Below are positions 38,584 to 49,619 of a stretch of DNA of 64,000 nucleotides, in pieces (within the stretch, counting starts at the first letter, position 1; every line of letters begins with the position of its first letter). The notes below the pieces were generated by a model. It worked only from the letters and a program-made list of their open reading frames with translations, was not told the origin of the DNA and did not search any database. This DNA is from Hibiscus mutabilis (lineage: Eukaryota; Streptophyta; Magnoliopsida; Malvales; Malvaceae), in the NCBI GenBank assembly GCA_019671005.1, contig CM033745.1:35757834-35821833 (forward strand), written 5' to 3'. Both the position numbers and the translations under genes were made by a program.

Positions 38584-39310
38584 TTGAATGCTCACTTCCA
38601 ACTCAGAAAGCGTGGCAAATTGTTAGCTGAGCTGAGAGTCCACTCTATCATTGTATCTCGAATTAAGGCACTCCAAGAAACTAATAAGAAGTTGCAACCC
38701 CTTATTGCTAAGGTCAATTATAGCTCTGATCCTGACTTTGCTTTGAATTCCGAAGGGTTACTGTATTTCTGCAACCGTATTTGTGTTCCCAATGATGATG
38801 ATCTTCATAACCGAATCCTAAGTGAAGCTCATTCTAGTTATTTCTCTGTTTATCCTGGAGCTATCAAAATGTACAAAGATCTGAAGCAGATCTATTGGTG
38901 GTCCGGTATGAAGAATGAAATCACAGACTACGTAGCTAGGTGTTTAACTTGCCAACGAGTTAAAGCCTAGCACAAGGTACCTACGGGTCTTCTGCAACCT
39001 ATCAAACTTTCGCAATAGAAATGAGAGCATATCACGATGAACTTCGTAAATGGTCTACCTTTGACTCCGAAGAAAAATGATGCCATTTGGGTCATTGTGG
39101 AACGATTCACCAAGTCTGCTCACTTCCTTCTAGTAAGAATGAATTTCAGCTTGCTGAAGCTCGTGGAGTTGTACATCCGTAAAGTTATTCGTTTACACAG
39201 AATTCTGGTATCTTAGCACTGCTTTCCATCCTCAAACTGATGACCAATCTAAAAGAGTTATTCACATTCTAGAAGATATGCTCCGAGCCTGTGTCATCGA
39301 CTTCTAGAAT
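38584..39310 (+). pseudogene. Integrase of the gypsy element, N-terminal and core part
   Basis: A 128-codon frame (38584-38970) holds the zinc-binding domain. E-A-H is present and C-L-T-C is present, but the second histidine is tyrosine (tat at 38851, one C-to-T change). The core follows with the first catalytic Asp changed to Asn (aac, 39040-39042). The segment carrying the second Asp is deleted near 39190-39215. The third catalytic Glu reads Lys (aaa, 39251-39253). Trp-to-stop changes lie at 39016-39024. All three catalytic positions are lost. Confidence 0.82.
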
Positions 39311-40015
39311 ATGTGGGAGAAATCCCTGCCCTTGGTCGAGTTTGCGTACAACAACAGTTATCAAGCTTCGATTCAAATGGCTTTGTATGAAGCTCTCTAT
39401 GGAAGGAGGTGTAAGACCCCTCTTTGTTGGACTAAACTCGCTGAAGGCAAGATGCTAGGTCCTGACTTACTTCGGGAAACCGAAGAAAGGACTAACATTA
39501 TTCGTGACCGGCTTAAAGCTGCCTTTGACCGACACAAGTCTTATGCTGACCTGGGCAAGAGAGATATTCAGTATGAGGTTGGTGAAAAGGCATTCCTCAA
39601 GGTATCTCCGTGGAAGAAGATTCTTCATTTTGGAAGGAAAGGAAAGTTAAGCCCTTGTTTCATAGGCCCATTTAAGGTGATCGAGAAAGTTGGACCCGTT
39701 GCCTACCGGTTAGTTCTTCCCGAAGAGTTAAGTCAAATTTATAACATTTTCCATATATCTATGCTGCAAAAATACCGGCCAAATTCGTCCCATGTGATTG
39801 AATCATAATCTGTGGCAATCCAGCCCAATTTGATGTACAAGGAAGAACCTGTTCAGATCCTCGCACGAGAGACCAAAAGACTTCGTAACAAGATCGTGCC
39901 CTTAGTGAAAGTTTTATGGCGAATTCATTCCATTAAAGAGGCAACATGGGAACCCGATGAGACTATACAGAAACAATACCTCATTTGTTCACCTGAAGTG
40001 AAAATTCGAGGATGA
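39311..40015 (+). pseudogene. Integrase C-terminus and chromodomain of the gypsy element
   Basis: A 165-codon open frame (39311-39808) covers the conserved E-F-A-Y-N-N-S-Y segment, the G-R-R-C-K-T-P motif and the G-P-F-K-V-I-E-K-V-G-P-V-A-Y-R-L barrel, ending at F-H-I-S-M-L. After a stop, 39812-40015 reads V-L-W-R-I-H-S-I-K-E-A-T-W-E, a chromodomain-like tail typical of chromoviruses that may direct integration to particular chromatin. These are the least damaged parts of the polyprotein. Confidence 0.82.
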
Positions 40016-40035
40016 ATTTTCTTAAGGGGGAGAGT

Positions 40036-42095
40036 TGTCACACCCCGAAAATCGGTCTAGTCGGGGTTAGGTTTCGGTGATCAAATATTTTGTACCAGTT
40101 ATGTAATTTGCTCAATCTTGTACCTAATTTGAAGTAATAAAGGTTACTCGGGCTAACTATAACAGTTTATTATTATTATATTAAAAAAAGAGATGGCGTG
40201 AGTAGGGGGCCCACGACCAATTCTTTCAAATTGAAGGAATTACCGTGAATCCCCCCCACGTTTGGGGGAGACTCGGCGCAAGGTGACCTCCGCGTAGGGA
40301 AAGCCTAAGGGCCATGCCCCTTTAAGAATGCCACCACTCCACATACGTGGAGAATGAAGAGAAAAATGGGAGCTAGCCATTTGTGTGTAAATAGGGGGAT
40401 TTTCGCAAAAACAAGACAGAAAATAAGGAACAAATCGATTCAGTGATAGGTTAGTAAGCCCAAGTTTTCTGGTTCAAAAAATTTGAGTCCTTGTTATCGA
40501 TCGGGTAAGCTCAACTCCTTGGTTAATATTTCTGTATTGATTCGATGTCGTTTTTTCGATTCTAACCAATTCCTATTGGTTAACATAGCTCAAGAGGTTG
40601 ATAAAGAACAACTGTCATCCCTTCCGAAAACCAAGGATAAAGGCACTGCTATCCGAGAGTCTTAAAAGCATCGGGTTGTCGAGGTGAGTGTAGTTGTGTC
40701 AAAGGATATGCTATTTGCTATCCTGTTGCAGTATTTTGTGGTTATATTTGTATTTGTTTAAGGGCTCCCGTAGAGCAACTATGTTGAATTCAATTGGCAA
40801 ATCCAGTAAGTGCCTTCCATTGCTTTGACATGTGCAAATATGACTATGATATGTTACACGTATATGATATATGAAAATAATATGAAATGTTGCATTGTGA
40901 TATTTGATACGATATGACTTGAAAAATTTATGGACTATGTGAATTTGTGCAATTATGGACATTGGATACAATTGGCATGCCTTAGGATTTTTGAGCTCAG
41001 TTAAGTAAGGGATGACTACGGTCTAGGGCTACGGCCTATATGTGAGGGAAATAAGGTCGGTTGTGTAAGGGATATATCTCTGGAGCTACGGCTCAAGGGC
41101 TACAGACCACTCTTCGTTATATGTATTGGTGTACATAGAAATTCGTGTATCCAATGGTACCTAATGTAATATGTGCCTATGAATTGTGCTACGACATTAT
41201 GATTATGATATGAATATGTGAAATGTATATGTGCATATGAAAGCAGGAAAATAAGTGAAATAAGCATGAATTGTGTATAGTGTAATATGACTACTTGTAT
41301 ATTTGATTATTATGCATTTCATAATATTGATCATCCATTGTAATTATTATAACTACCTCACTAGGCTATGTAAGCCTAACATGTGTGTCTCATGCATTTT
41401 CAGGACCTTGATCAATTATGTGCCTTGATCGTGTTGTGCGGTTGCAAGTCACGTCCCTGCCATATACGTATGTTATCTTTTGCTATAAACTCCTACTGAG
41501 GTGGCATATGGTCCAACTTATTTTGTATAAGCCTCTCTATGGTTGTATGATAACTTGGTAATATGGTTTTGTTGTATGCTTAGATTTGGATAGGTTAAAA
41601 TGGTTAAAAGGTGCCTAAAATGAGCCTAAGGTGAAAACTTGGCAAATGGATTCCGAACGCTCTAAAATTTGACGTACCAATAGGAACATGGTTTATAAGT
41701 GTACTGGTGAAATTTGGTAAATTTAGTTAAGTTACAAAACTGATTTTTGTAAAAAGTCTCAAATTGGTTTAATTGGCTTAGTAATTCGATAGGTTCTAAT
41801 AATGAAACCCTTAGATCAATAATTGGAGAGTTTAATTTCAATTGGTAATACGAAATCAGATTAAAATCAATAACTGGTAAAAATTTACAATTTAGTCCCT
41901 AAGGTTAAGAAAAGTTTAAAATTGACCCCAACTCCGATTAAGTTTAGTAACAAACAAAGTGGATAAGTCTTAAGAATAATCAATATGATACTTAGATTAG
42001 GTTTTGAACTCTGAAACTTTTTCCGAACCTTCGATTAGTGTTCCGATAACACTATCCGATCCGGATCCCTGCCAGACCGAGAATGGGGTGTTACA
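40036..42095 (+). repeat. 3' LTR of the gypsy element (full length)
   Basis: 2060 bp, beginning TGTCACACC and ending GTGTTACA. It is preceded by a polypurine tract (AAGGGGGAGAG, about 40024-40034). It keeps the roughly 860 bp (about 41047-41903) missing from the 5' LTR. It resembles LTRs B and C further right (shared start, end and an ACTACGGTCTAGGG-type stretch), so these belong to one extended LTR family. Confidence 0.92.
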
Positions 42096-42129
42096 GGGAT
42101 AGCATATGCTTTGTGTGTTTTCGAGTAAG

Positions 42130-42560
42130 GGGATGGTGGTACAACAGTGTGTTGATTGGAGGCCACTAGCTCGAGGGGTGCTAAAATTTAACATGGATGG
42201 GCCGGCAAGCGGAAAGCTTAGTCTGGCGGGATATGGCAAGATTTTATGAGATGTAGATGGTTGTATTTTGGCTCTCTTTTCCAAAGCACTTGTCGTTGTA
42301 GATTTTAATGTAGTGGAGTTGCGAGCGATTGATTATGCTCTTGACTTGTTGCATGAGTCACGGTGGTGTGATGTTGATTCGTTATTATTAAATTAGATTT
42401 GAAAATTGCCATATCTTGGATTTTGCATCGAGAGCGTCGTCCGTGGTGTTTGGGACAATAGTTTTGACGCGTCGATGCGGCGTGTTTGGCGCTTCCGTGT
42501 GTTTGTTTCTATCACATTTTTATGGAGGCAAATAGTATAACAGATGCCTTAACCAAGCAA
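42130..42560 (+). pseudogene. LINE RNase H domain remnant
   Basis: Directly after the gypsy insertion the LINE frame resumes. G-V-L-K-F-N-M-D-G-P-A-S (about 42176-42211) is the first catalytic strand of LINE-type RNase H. V-E-L-R-A-I-D-Y-A-L (about 42315) is the second, and an N-S-I-T-D-A-L-like motif appears near 42533. Several stops interrupt it. The rest to about 42926 is 3' untranslated tail. Confidence 0.65.
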
Positions 42561-43070
42561 GGGGTGGATCGAGTGGATTGGTTATGCGTGAAAGATGATG
42601 CTGGTGTTGGTGCGGGGTGATTGAGTATTGCAGATTGTTGGCCCCTTAGGTGCGTTGTTCCTTGCAGTTCTCTACGGTGTGTTGCTTTCTGTTGGTAGTT
42701 TTGTGGTATGTGGGCATTGTGTGATGTTGGCAAGGCTTTGTTGTGCGTGATGTTAGCTTTGTTTGTGTTTGGTTTGTGTTTCGTATTATTGTGTTTATGG
42801 TATCATGACTTACTCATTTTCTCCATTTTTGGATTATATGATATCACGACGTACTTATTGTGTTCATGATAGTATTTTGGGATTATATGATTTCATCTTA
42901 ATAAAATCGGACTCTTTCCGATAAAAAATATGTATATTTCCATTTTTTAAAGTCTTTCTATTTATTTTTAAAATTATAAAAAAATAGTTTCCGAGTATTA
43001 ATTAGTTCAATATAATTTTGTGAATTTGTATAGGTCATGGTGCTGTGTGATTTTACTTTTGTTTCATTAA

Positions 43071-43577
43071 AAATTAGAGTTAATTATATCAAACATCTTC
43101 AAACTATGACCTTCATTTTAAATTAGTCCTTAAATTTTTAAGCGTTCTAATTTCACTTGCAAACTATGACTCTTGTTCTAGATTAGTCCTCAAAATTTTG
43201 AACATTTTAATTTCATCTCCAAACTACAACTTTCATTTTAAATTGATCATCAATCTTTTGAATATCCTAATTGCATCCCCAAATAATCAGTATATGTTAA
43301 TGCCTTAGTCATATTTTATGTTAATAAAATTGTTATAAAAATCATTGATTGTCATGTAAACACCGATGTGATGAAATTGGAATGCTCAAAAAGGTTAGGG
43401 ACCAATTTAGAATGATGGTCTAGTTTTGGGATTAAATTCGAATATTAAAAAATTAGGGGACTAATTTAGAATGAGATCCATAGTTTAGGAATGGAATTAG
43501 AATGTTTAAAAGTCTAAGAATCAATTTAAAACAAGGGTCATAGTTTAGGTATGTAGGTTGCAATTAACCTAAAAATT
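43071..43577. repeat. Foldback element with tandem subrepeats
   Basis: The left arm (43071 to about 43290) and right arm (about 43370-43577) are inverted copies. Each is built of units of roughly 60-65 bp around AAACTATGAC...TTAAATTAGTCC. The outer ends share TTAGRGTTAATT / AATTAACCTAA. Non-coding and of MITE type; no target duplication is evident. Confidence 0.65.
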
Positions 43578-43611
43578 ATTAAAAAATGTTGCAAAAAAAA
43601 AGAAAAAGGTG

Positions 43612-43800
43612 TCTTAACAACACAGTTTGGTCCAAGTGGTAAACAATTTGGTATCGCTTAAGCAGGTCTCAAGTCCGAGGTCTTGCGTATGCACAAAATC
43701 CCTGCTGGGAGACTTACCCACTAAAATTAAGTGTGGGACGTGGGTCAATCCAAATTAGCCAAGGCAAAAGCACTTGGGAACATAGGGGGCAACATAAAAA
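43612..43800 (+). mobile_element. tRNA-derived SINE-like element
   Basis: A pol III A-box match (TGGTCCAAGTGG, 43628-43639) and a B-box-like sequence (GGTCTCAAGTCC, 43665-43676) lie about 37 bp apart, as in tRNA-derived SINEs. A tRNA-unrelated body follows (GACTTACCCACT ... GTGGGTCAATCC). The ends are not sharply defined. Confidence 0.5.
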
Positions 43801-43973
43801 ATCTTGGACGTCATGGACAATAGAGGTGTACAAAACCGGGTTTGATTAACCATTATCAAATTATTTCAGTTAACCGGTAAGTTCGGGTCACTCAATTGTC
43901 GACCCTAAATTGTAACCATTCAACCGATTAACCTAATTATTCGGCTCGATTTGGGTAATAGTTTTTTACTTTG

Positions 43974-45050
43974 TGTTAGGATATTTGTTTTGATATTATA
44001 ATTGAAAATTAGTTTTGGACTAAATTGAAAAGAATTCAAAAATGTTTTTAAGTCTAAACAACTTGAAAATATGTTTGAGAATGTTTCAAAAGGTTTTGAA
44101 GTGTTTTTGAAATGTTTTAAAGTAGCCAAACCTAAGTTCTCAGCTCAACTGTATCGATACGGTATACCCTGTTTCGATATGTCTTAGGGTTTCAACTACA
44201 GTCTATTTGAAATTGCCAAAACCCGTACGGATACAGAGCTCGCCCGTATCGATACGGAGAGGGGTCGTCTCGATACACCTATTAGCGTTTCGATACGCCT
44301 ACATGGCAAAAACCCCAACGGCTATTTTCCTAACGGTCTTTTAAATTAGAGGCCGTACCGATACACTCCTAATTGTATCGATACGGACAAGCTGGAAAGA
44401 GCTCAACGGCTAGTTTCTGAAGAACACGTACCGATACGGCTACCCGCGTATCGGTACGGTCAGATCTAGAACTGCATTTATTGCGAGAAATAAAAGCCCC
44501 AATGGCTCCAATTCAATCCAACGATCACCAACGACTAGGAACTCATTTGGGAGTATAAAAGGAACCTCCAAGAATCTATGGAAGACTAACGATCCTCAAG
44601 TCAACAATCATACGATCAAGAAATGTCTTAGTGCTCAATTTGTCAAATTTCTTGTATAGACAACACTTGTGAGCTTAATTGTAAATGTATGCTCAATTTT
44701 ATTAGAATTTGGGTGAGTGCTTAAGAGTGCAAACTATCTACATTGTGAGGATTTTACAAGTTTGCTTTTGTTTCTCTTGTAAAAGAGGGTTTACTCAAGC
44801 TTTGGAATAGAAAGCTTTGAGTGTGTAAGGGTTGCCTCCTTAGCCTAGAAAATGGGAAGAAATTCAAGAGTGAATTTATTTAAATATTTAGTGGGGAAGC
44901 TAAGGTAGTGGATGTAGAGCTTGGTTAGAAGCTCGAACCACTCTAAATTCTTTGTGTCTCTTTTCTATTTTTTGCTTCCACCACCATCACCCAAATTACA
45001 TTTTCTCTACCACTTGGCAAGCAATTCGACTGAAGATATCGAGCTTCACA
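43974..45050 (+). mobile_element. Solo LTR (family F) inside hAT-1
   Basis: 1077 bp, TGTTAGG...CTTCACA, flanked by an exact 5 bp duplication CTTTG (43969-43973 and 45051-45055) with no internal region. A TATA box (TATAAAA, 44554-44560) sits mid-element. The upstream part (44151-44460) carries five GTATCGATAC-type doublets. It is the product of LTR-LTR recombination of a full element. Confidence 0.85.
44151..44460 (+). repeat. Cluster of five palindromic GTATCGATAC doublets (LTR F)
   Basis: Motif starts (at the T of TATCGATA or its variant): 44152/44172, 44226/44247, 44268/44288, 44356/44376 and 44429/44449. Each pair is 20 bp apart (one 21). The core GTATCGATAC is self-complementary, so each pair can also fold into a stem-loop. 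The cluster lies about 95-400 bp upstream of the TATA box. Confidence 0.85.
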
Positions 45051-46060
45051 CTTTGTTTATTAAAAATTATACATTGTTTATTAAAAATATAATTTTTAAT
45101 AATATATTAAAAAGTATATACTTTTAAAAACCGACATATGATATTAATATATTTTTCAATACTAGCAAGTTAAACACTTAAGCTTTATAAAATGAAACTA
45201 AGGTTTTACTTTTGGGAATGATGAAACTAAGGTTTTACTTTGGGAATGAGAAGAAGAGAAAATTCATATTTTTTAATATAAAATATTAAAAAGCTATATA
45301 ATATAATAATATATATTATATAACTGATCGATTTTGGTTACCTGATTTATTCAAAACTGTGAACCGCAATCAAACCGATTTCTTTTTTAAAAAATGAAAA
45401 CCAAAATTTTCAGTTCGGTTAACCAAATTTTTGGTTCGATTTTTTCAGGTTTTGAAATTGGTTTCAGTTTTTTACACCCCTAATTAGGGATGGCATGGGT
45501 TAGGTTGGGTTACGTTTTTGGCCGATTTATATCCGACCCAAAAATGTAACACCTTCATCAACCCTGACCCAACATTTTATGATGTTCCACCCAACCCAAA
45601 CCCAAACTCGAATTTTAGAGTAAAAACTCGAACCCAACCCCACCGATATAAATAAAAAATATTATTTTTGTCAGTATTCGTTAAAATAGAGAGCTAATTG
45701 AAAAAAAAATACAAATAACGAAAGAGCATTATAATAATTATTCTATTTTTATTAGAAAAAATAGGGAGATAATTGAAAAATATATATATAAAGAGAGAGG
45801 CATTGTAGCAATTATACCTAAATATTTAGAATAAAATTAAACTATTATTTCGGGTTGGGTCGGGTTGTCACATCCTAAAAACTGGCCTAGTCAGAACAAG
45901 ACTCCAGTGATCGAAAACTCTATATCGGATATACCTGAAAGTGTAATTTCATGATCCTTGTACCCAATTTTGTAATCAATGAAAGTTAGGGGGCATTAAA
46001 TTGATCTATGGACCCTTTTTGTAAGAAATTCAAAGCCGAAATGCTGAAAATAAGTCAAGC

Positions 46061-46210
46061 GTATCGATATGGTGAGACTAGTATCGATACGGTCTAACGG
46101 CCATAACTAACTTGCCTGTTTTAGCCTATGCATATTGGTACGGTTGGACTAGTATCGATACAGTCTTGAACTAGGCGTTTCGATACAAAAATACATGTAT
46201 CGGTATGGCT
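46061..46210 (+). repeat. GTATCGATAC doublets in left part of LTR C
   Basis: Three doublets with 20 bp spacing: starts 46062/46082, 46133/46153 and 46178/46198. The members vary (TATCGATATGG, TATTGGTACGG, TTTCGATAC), but the pair spacing is kept. Confidence 0.85.
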
Positions 46211-46244
46211 TAACTGCCATAACGAACTTACCTGTTTAGCTTAG

Positions 46245-47918
46245 TGTTGGGTCACGCTGGTACACCCCATGGCGATTCCATGTACGAGGAACGAATCGGG
46301 GTGAATAAGGGAGAAGAATTACCTGTTTAAAATCTGGAATTCTGAGTTTGGAGGAGATAAATATTCAATCGCGATTCCACGATGTCGATTCTTAAGCCGC
46401 AAAAATAACGCTCCAACCTCTACGTAGTTCACCAGTTGAAACGAGTATATAAAAACTCTCTAAACCATTTAGAAGGAAACGAGCATAAAAAAACTCTCTA
46501 AACTATTTAGAGGGTTTTTTTTTCCAAAAATCATTAATGACTGCTACATCTCTCATGCCTTTATATAGCCTTTGTAATCCTAATTCAACTCAGATTAGGA
46601 TTTCAATATATATATTAAATATATATAATCTCAATTTAACTTTAATTAAGATTTTAATATATATATATATATATATTAAATATATATATAATCCCAATTC
46701 AACTTAATTAGGATTTCAATATATATATATTAAATATATATAATCCCAATTCAACTTTAATTAGGATTTCAATAAATATATTAAATATATATAATCCCAA
46801 CCTAACTAGGATTTCAATATATATATATTGATTTAAATCGAATTATATTATTTATATATTAAAAGAGTCATAATTACAATAATTATTTTTCTTTTAATAT
46901 TTACCCAATAGTTAAATTATATATATCAAATATATATTAATTTAACTAAATCCGTGTACAACAAATTTGTACATATATAATTCGTTTAATATATGCCTAT
47001 TTCAACTGTAGGTGTGACTCTGTAGGTTCATGTAACGTTAGTAGTAAATATTAGAACATTTATAATATTACAAACAACGAGTGACATCTATCAATATGTC
47101 ATTGTCACCTAAGTTACAAAAAATCATGATTCAACATAACCTTTTCGTGATTAACTCTATTTATGTATTACATCCTTTTGTCCTTTATATCTAGATTGGA
47201 CACAAATCATGGAACGGTCACACTTGTATAGTCCATTTAATGTTTCGTGATATCTTGAGTAGACTATTATAAATGAATAACTATTATATCTCATATCAAC
47301 TTATTCGAGCATGGCCATGCATTTTTAGTCTCACTCAATCAAGTGGCCTATGATATTACTCCTATTATGTAGGAGGGACAAATCCTATCTTGATCAACCA
47401 TATTCCACTACATAGATTGTGACATATCCAATATCAGTCTTTATAGTGTAGTCAGTTACGACACATGTTTGACCGTATCAAAATATGTCACTCACGATGT
47501 TGAAATAATGATGATCTCAAGTTTGAGGATCATACATGTAGTTATCACTATGAGCAATGTTGTGACTGTCACATAATAATCCAAGAAACATGCTCATAGC
47601 GGGTCAGTCCAGTATGTCGTTCTCTAACACATACTTATGTATTGATTTTGACATCTCCATGTCAATGACAACACTTTGTCATCAATCAACTACATATTAG
47701 TCTTAATGCATTATTATTGTCTATGCTCACAATAGTACTCGACTAAGGACATTTTAGAATAACCATATTATTCTAAGGACTTTATTATAATTCAGTTTAT
47801 TTATACACGTAGAATTGTAACTGAAAATAATAATGGCAATGTTTGTTTATGAATAAACAAGGTAAAACAAATGTCATTTACAATCATCTTATGATTTGTC
47901 TTTGGGCATACTCTAATA
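46245..47918 (-). repeat. 3' LTR of the copia element
   Basis: Plus-strand ends TGTTGGG and CTAATA (expected CTAACA, one C-to-T change). It includes an AT-rich minisatellite (about 46594-46835) with five AGGATTTCAATATATA-type units, against seven in the 5' LTR. It lacks 35 bp after CCATGGCG that the 5' LTR has. Confidence 0.85.
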
Positions 47919-48069
47919 ATCTCCCACTAGCACTAAGACCAATCACTCATGTATCTAATACCATGTGACTTAGTGTGACGATCATGCTTCTGCTGCGTCA
48001 GAGACTTTGTCAGTGGATCGACAATGTTATCATTTGTTGGTACCCTACATATTTCCACATCTCATCGAT

Positions 48070-48627
48070 CTATGATTTCTCGAATGAGATGGTAACGCTA
48101 AGTATGTGTTTGGATCGTTGGTGAGATCTGGGTTCCTTTGCTTGTGTGATGGCTCCGTTGTTATCATAATATTGATCTATAGCATTCAAAATGCTTGGCA
48201 CAACCCCTAGTTTAGATATGAAATTCTTGATCCTAACACCCTCTTTTGCAGCATCGCGTGCTACAATATACTTGGCTTCTATTGTAGAATCAGCTATTGT
48301 ATCTTGCTTTGAACCTTTCCACCTGATAGCGCCTCCATTAAGGCATACCACAAAACTCGATTGCGATCGTGAATCATCCTTATCGGTTTGAAAGATGACA
48401 TCAATATAACCTTTTATACTTTGCTCTTCCCCACCTCCATATATAAGGAATGTATCCTTAGTTCTTCTTAAGTGCTTAAGGATGTTTTTAACTGCTACCC
48501 AGTGACCTTCACCGGGAACCACATGGTATCGACTTGTCATACTTAAAGCGTACGATACATTTAGACGAGTACATAACATGACATACATGATAGATCCAAT
48601 TGTTGAAGCATATAGAATCTTACTCAT
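48070..48627 (-). pseudogene. Copia RNase H
   Basis: A 185-codon open frame: the T-I-G-S-I-M-Y end of RT, G-Y-I-D-V-I-F-Q (the G-Y-x-D-A-D-W type motif with the second Asp lost), A-D-S-T-I-E-A-K-Y-I, and D-N-N-G-A-I-T-Q-A-K-E-P near the end. It degrades the RNA strand of the replication intermediate in Ty1/copia elements. It is the longest intact frame of the element, but changes at conserved acidic positions suggest inactivity. Confidence 0.85.
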
Positions 48628-48778
48628 TTGCTCTCTTTCTTAAGATGCTGAAGGACACATTTCCTTCGAGAGTGAAATTTCATGTCTCATAGGTAAGAAC
48701 CCTTTTTCTTTTGGATTCTTCCATACCGAATCTTTTTAGTACTTCTTTTGTGTATGTATTTTGACTCAGTCCTAGAAG

Positions 48779-49618
48779 TCAACTTGATCTATCTCTATAG
48801 ATCTTGACTCCTAATATGTATGTTGCCTCACCCAAATCTTTCGTGGAAAAACATTTTCCTAACCAAGTTTTCACAGACTGTAAGCTAGATATGTCATTTC
48901 CTATTATCAGTATGTCATCCACATACATTACCAAGAATATGACAGTGCTCCCACTAATTTTCTTGAAAACACACGACTCATCTTTATTTTTGATAAAATC
49001 AAACTCTTTGATTGTATCATTAAAACGAAGATTCCAACTTCGAGAAGCTTGTTTCAATCCATAAATGGACCTTTGTAGCTTGCATATTTTTTGGCATCTT
49101 TTGGATCGAAAAAACCTTTAGGTTGTGTCATGTACATATCCTCATCTAATTTTTCATTAAGGAAAGCGGCTTTAACATCCATTTGCCATGTCTCATAATT
49201 ATAAAATGCAGCTATCGCAAGTAAGATCTGGATGGATTTAAACATAGCAACAGGTGAAATGGTTCCATTATAGTATATACCATGAATTTAACCAAAACCC
49301 TAGCGACTAATCGCACATTCTATGTTTGTACATTACCATCCATGTTGATTTTCCTTTTAAAACCCATTTGCACCCTATGGGCTTAACCCCTAGAGGTGGG
49401 TCAACCAAGGTCCAAACTTGGTTTTCTAATATGGAACCTATCTCGAATTTCATGGCCTTTAGCCATTTCTCAGAGTATAGGCCCGCCACTACTTCTTGAT
49501 AAGTCTTAAGCTTATCTTGATCTATGAAGAGAACAACACCATGCAATGTGACTATAAATCCACATTTCTCAGGCATATTGCATTCTCTCAAAGATCTTCG
49601 CAGTGGTTGTGTTTCCAA
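48779..49618 (-). pseudogene. Copia reverse transcriptase (split)
   Basis: Three frames in order. 49618-49307 holds the RT N-terminus (R-R-S-L-R-E ... N-Q-V-W-T-L-V-D-P-P). 49245-49054 holds W-Q-M-D-V-K-A-A-F-L-N, the first catalytic block. 49057-48779 holds K-Q-A-S-R-S-W-N and the intact Y-V-D-D box (48914-48925). Frameshifts separate them near 49300 and 49060. Residue motifs fit plant Ty1/copia. Confidence 0.85.
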
Positions 49619-49619
49619 A

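Larger units (their letters stand above)
34154..42095 (+). mobile_element. Complete but dead Ty3/gypsy chromovirus-type element
   Basis: 7942 bp, flanked by an exact 5 bp target duplication GGGAT (34149-34153 and 42096-42100). Its ends are TGTCACACC and GGTGTTACA. The layout is 5' LTR, initiator-Met primer-binding site, gag, protease, RT, RNase H, integrase, chromodomain, polypurine tract and 3' LTR. The pol order and C-terminal chromodomain-like segment place it among chromoviruses. The two LTRs differ by an 866 bp length difference caused by a deletion in the 5' copy. Many in-frame stops are C-to-T or G-to-A changes. It cannot move on its own. Confidence 0.93.
32191..42926 (+). mobile_element. 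Decayed LINE interrupted by two insertions
   Basis: Three pieces (about 32191-33294, 34050-34153 and 42096-42926) form the 3' part of a plant L1-type LINE. In order they hold the end of RT (a Y-A-x-E-P-N-S-L-W-R-N-type segment near 32355-32400, frameshifted), a zinc-binding RT domain, an RNase H domain and a 3' tail ending near AAAATCGGACTCTTTCCGAT. Removing the hAT-like element at 33295 and the gypsy element at 34154, each with one target copy, restores collinearity. Stops and frameshifts show it is dead. The 5' border is uncertain because it abuts the foldback at 32190. Confidence 0.7.
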
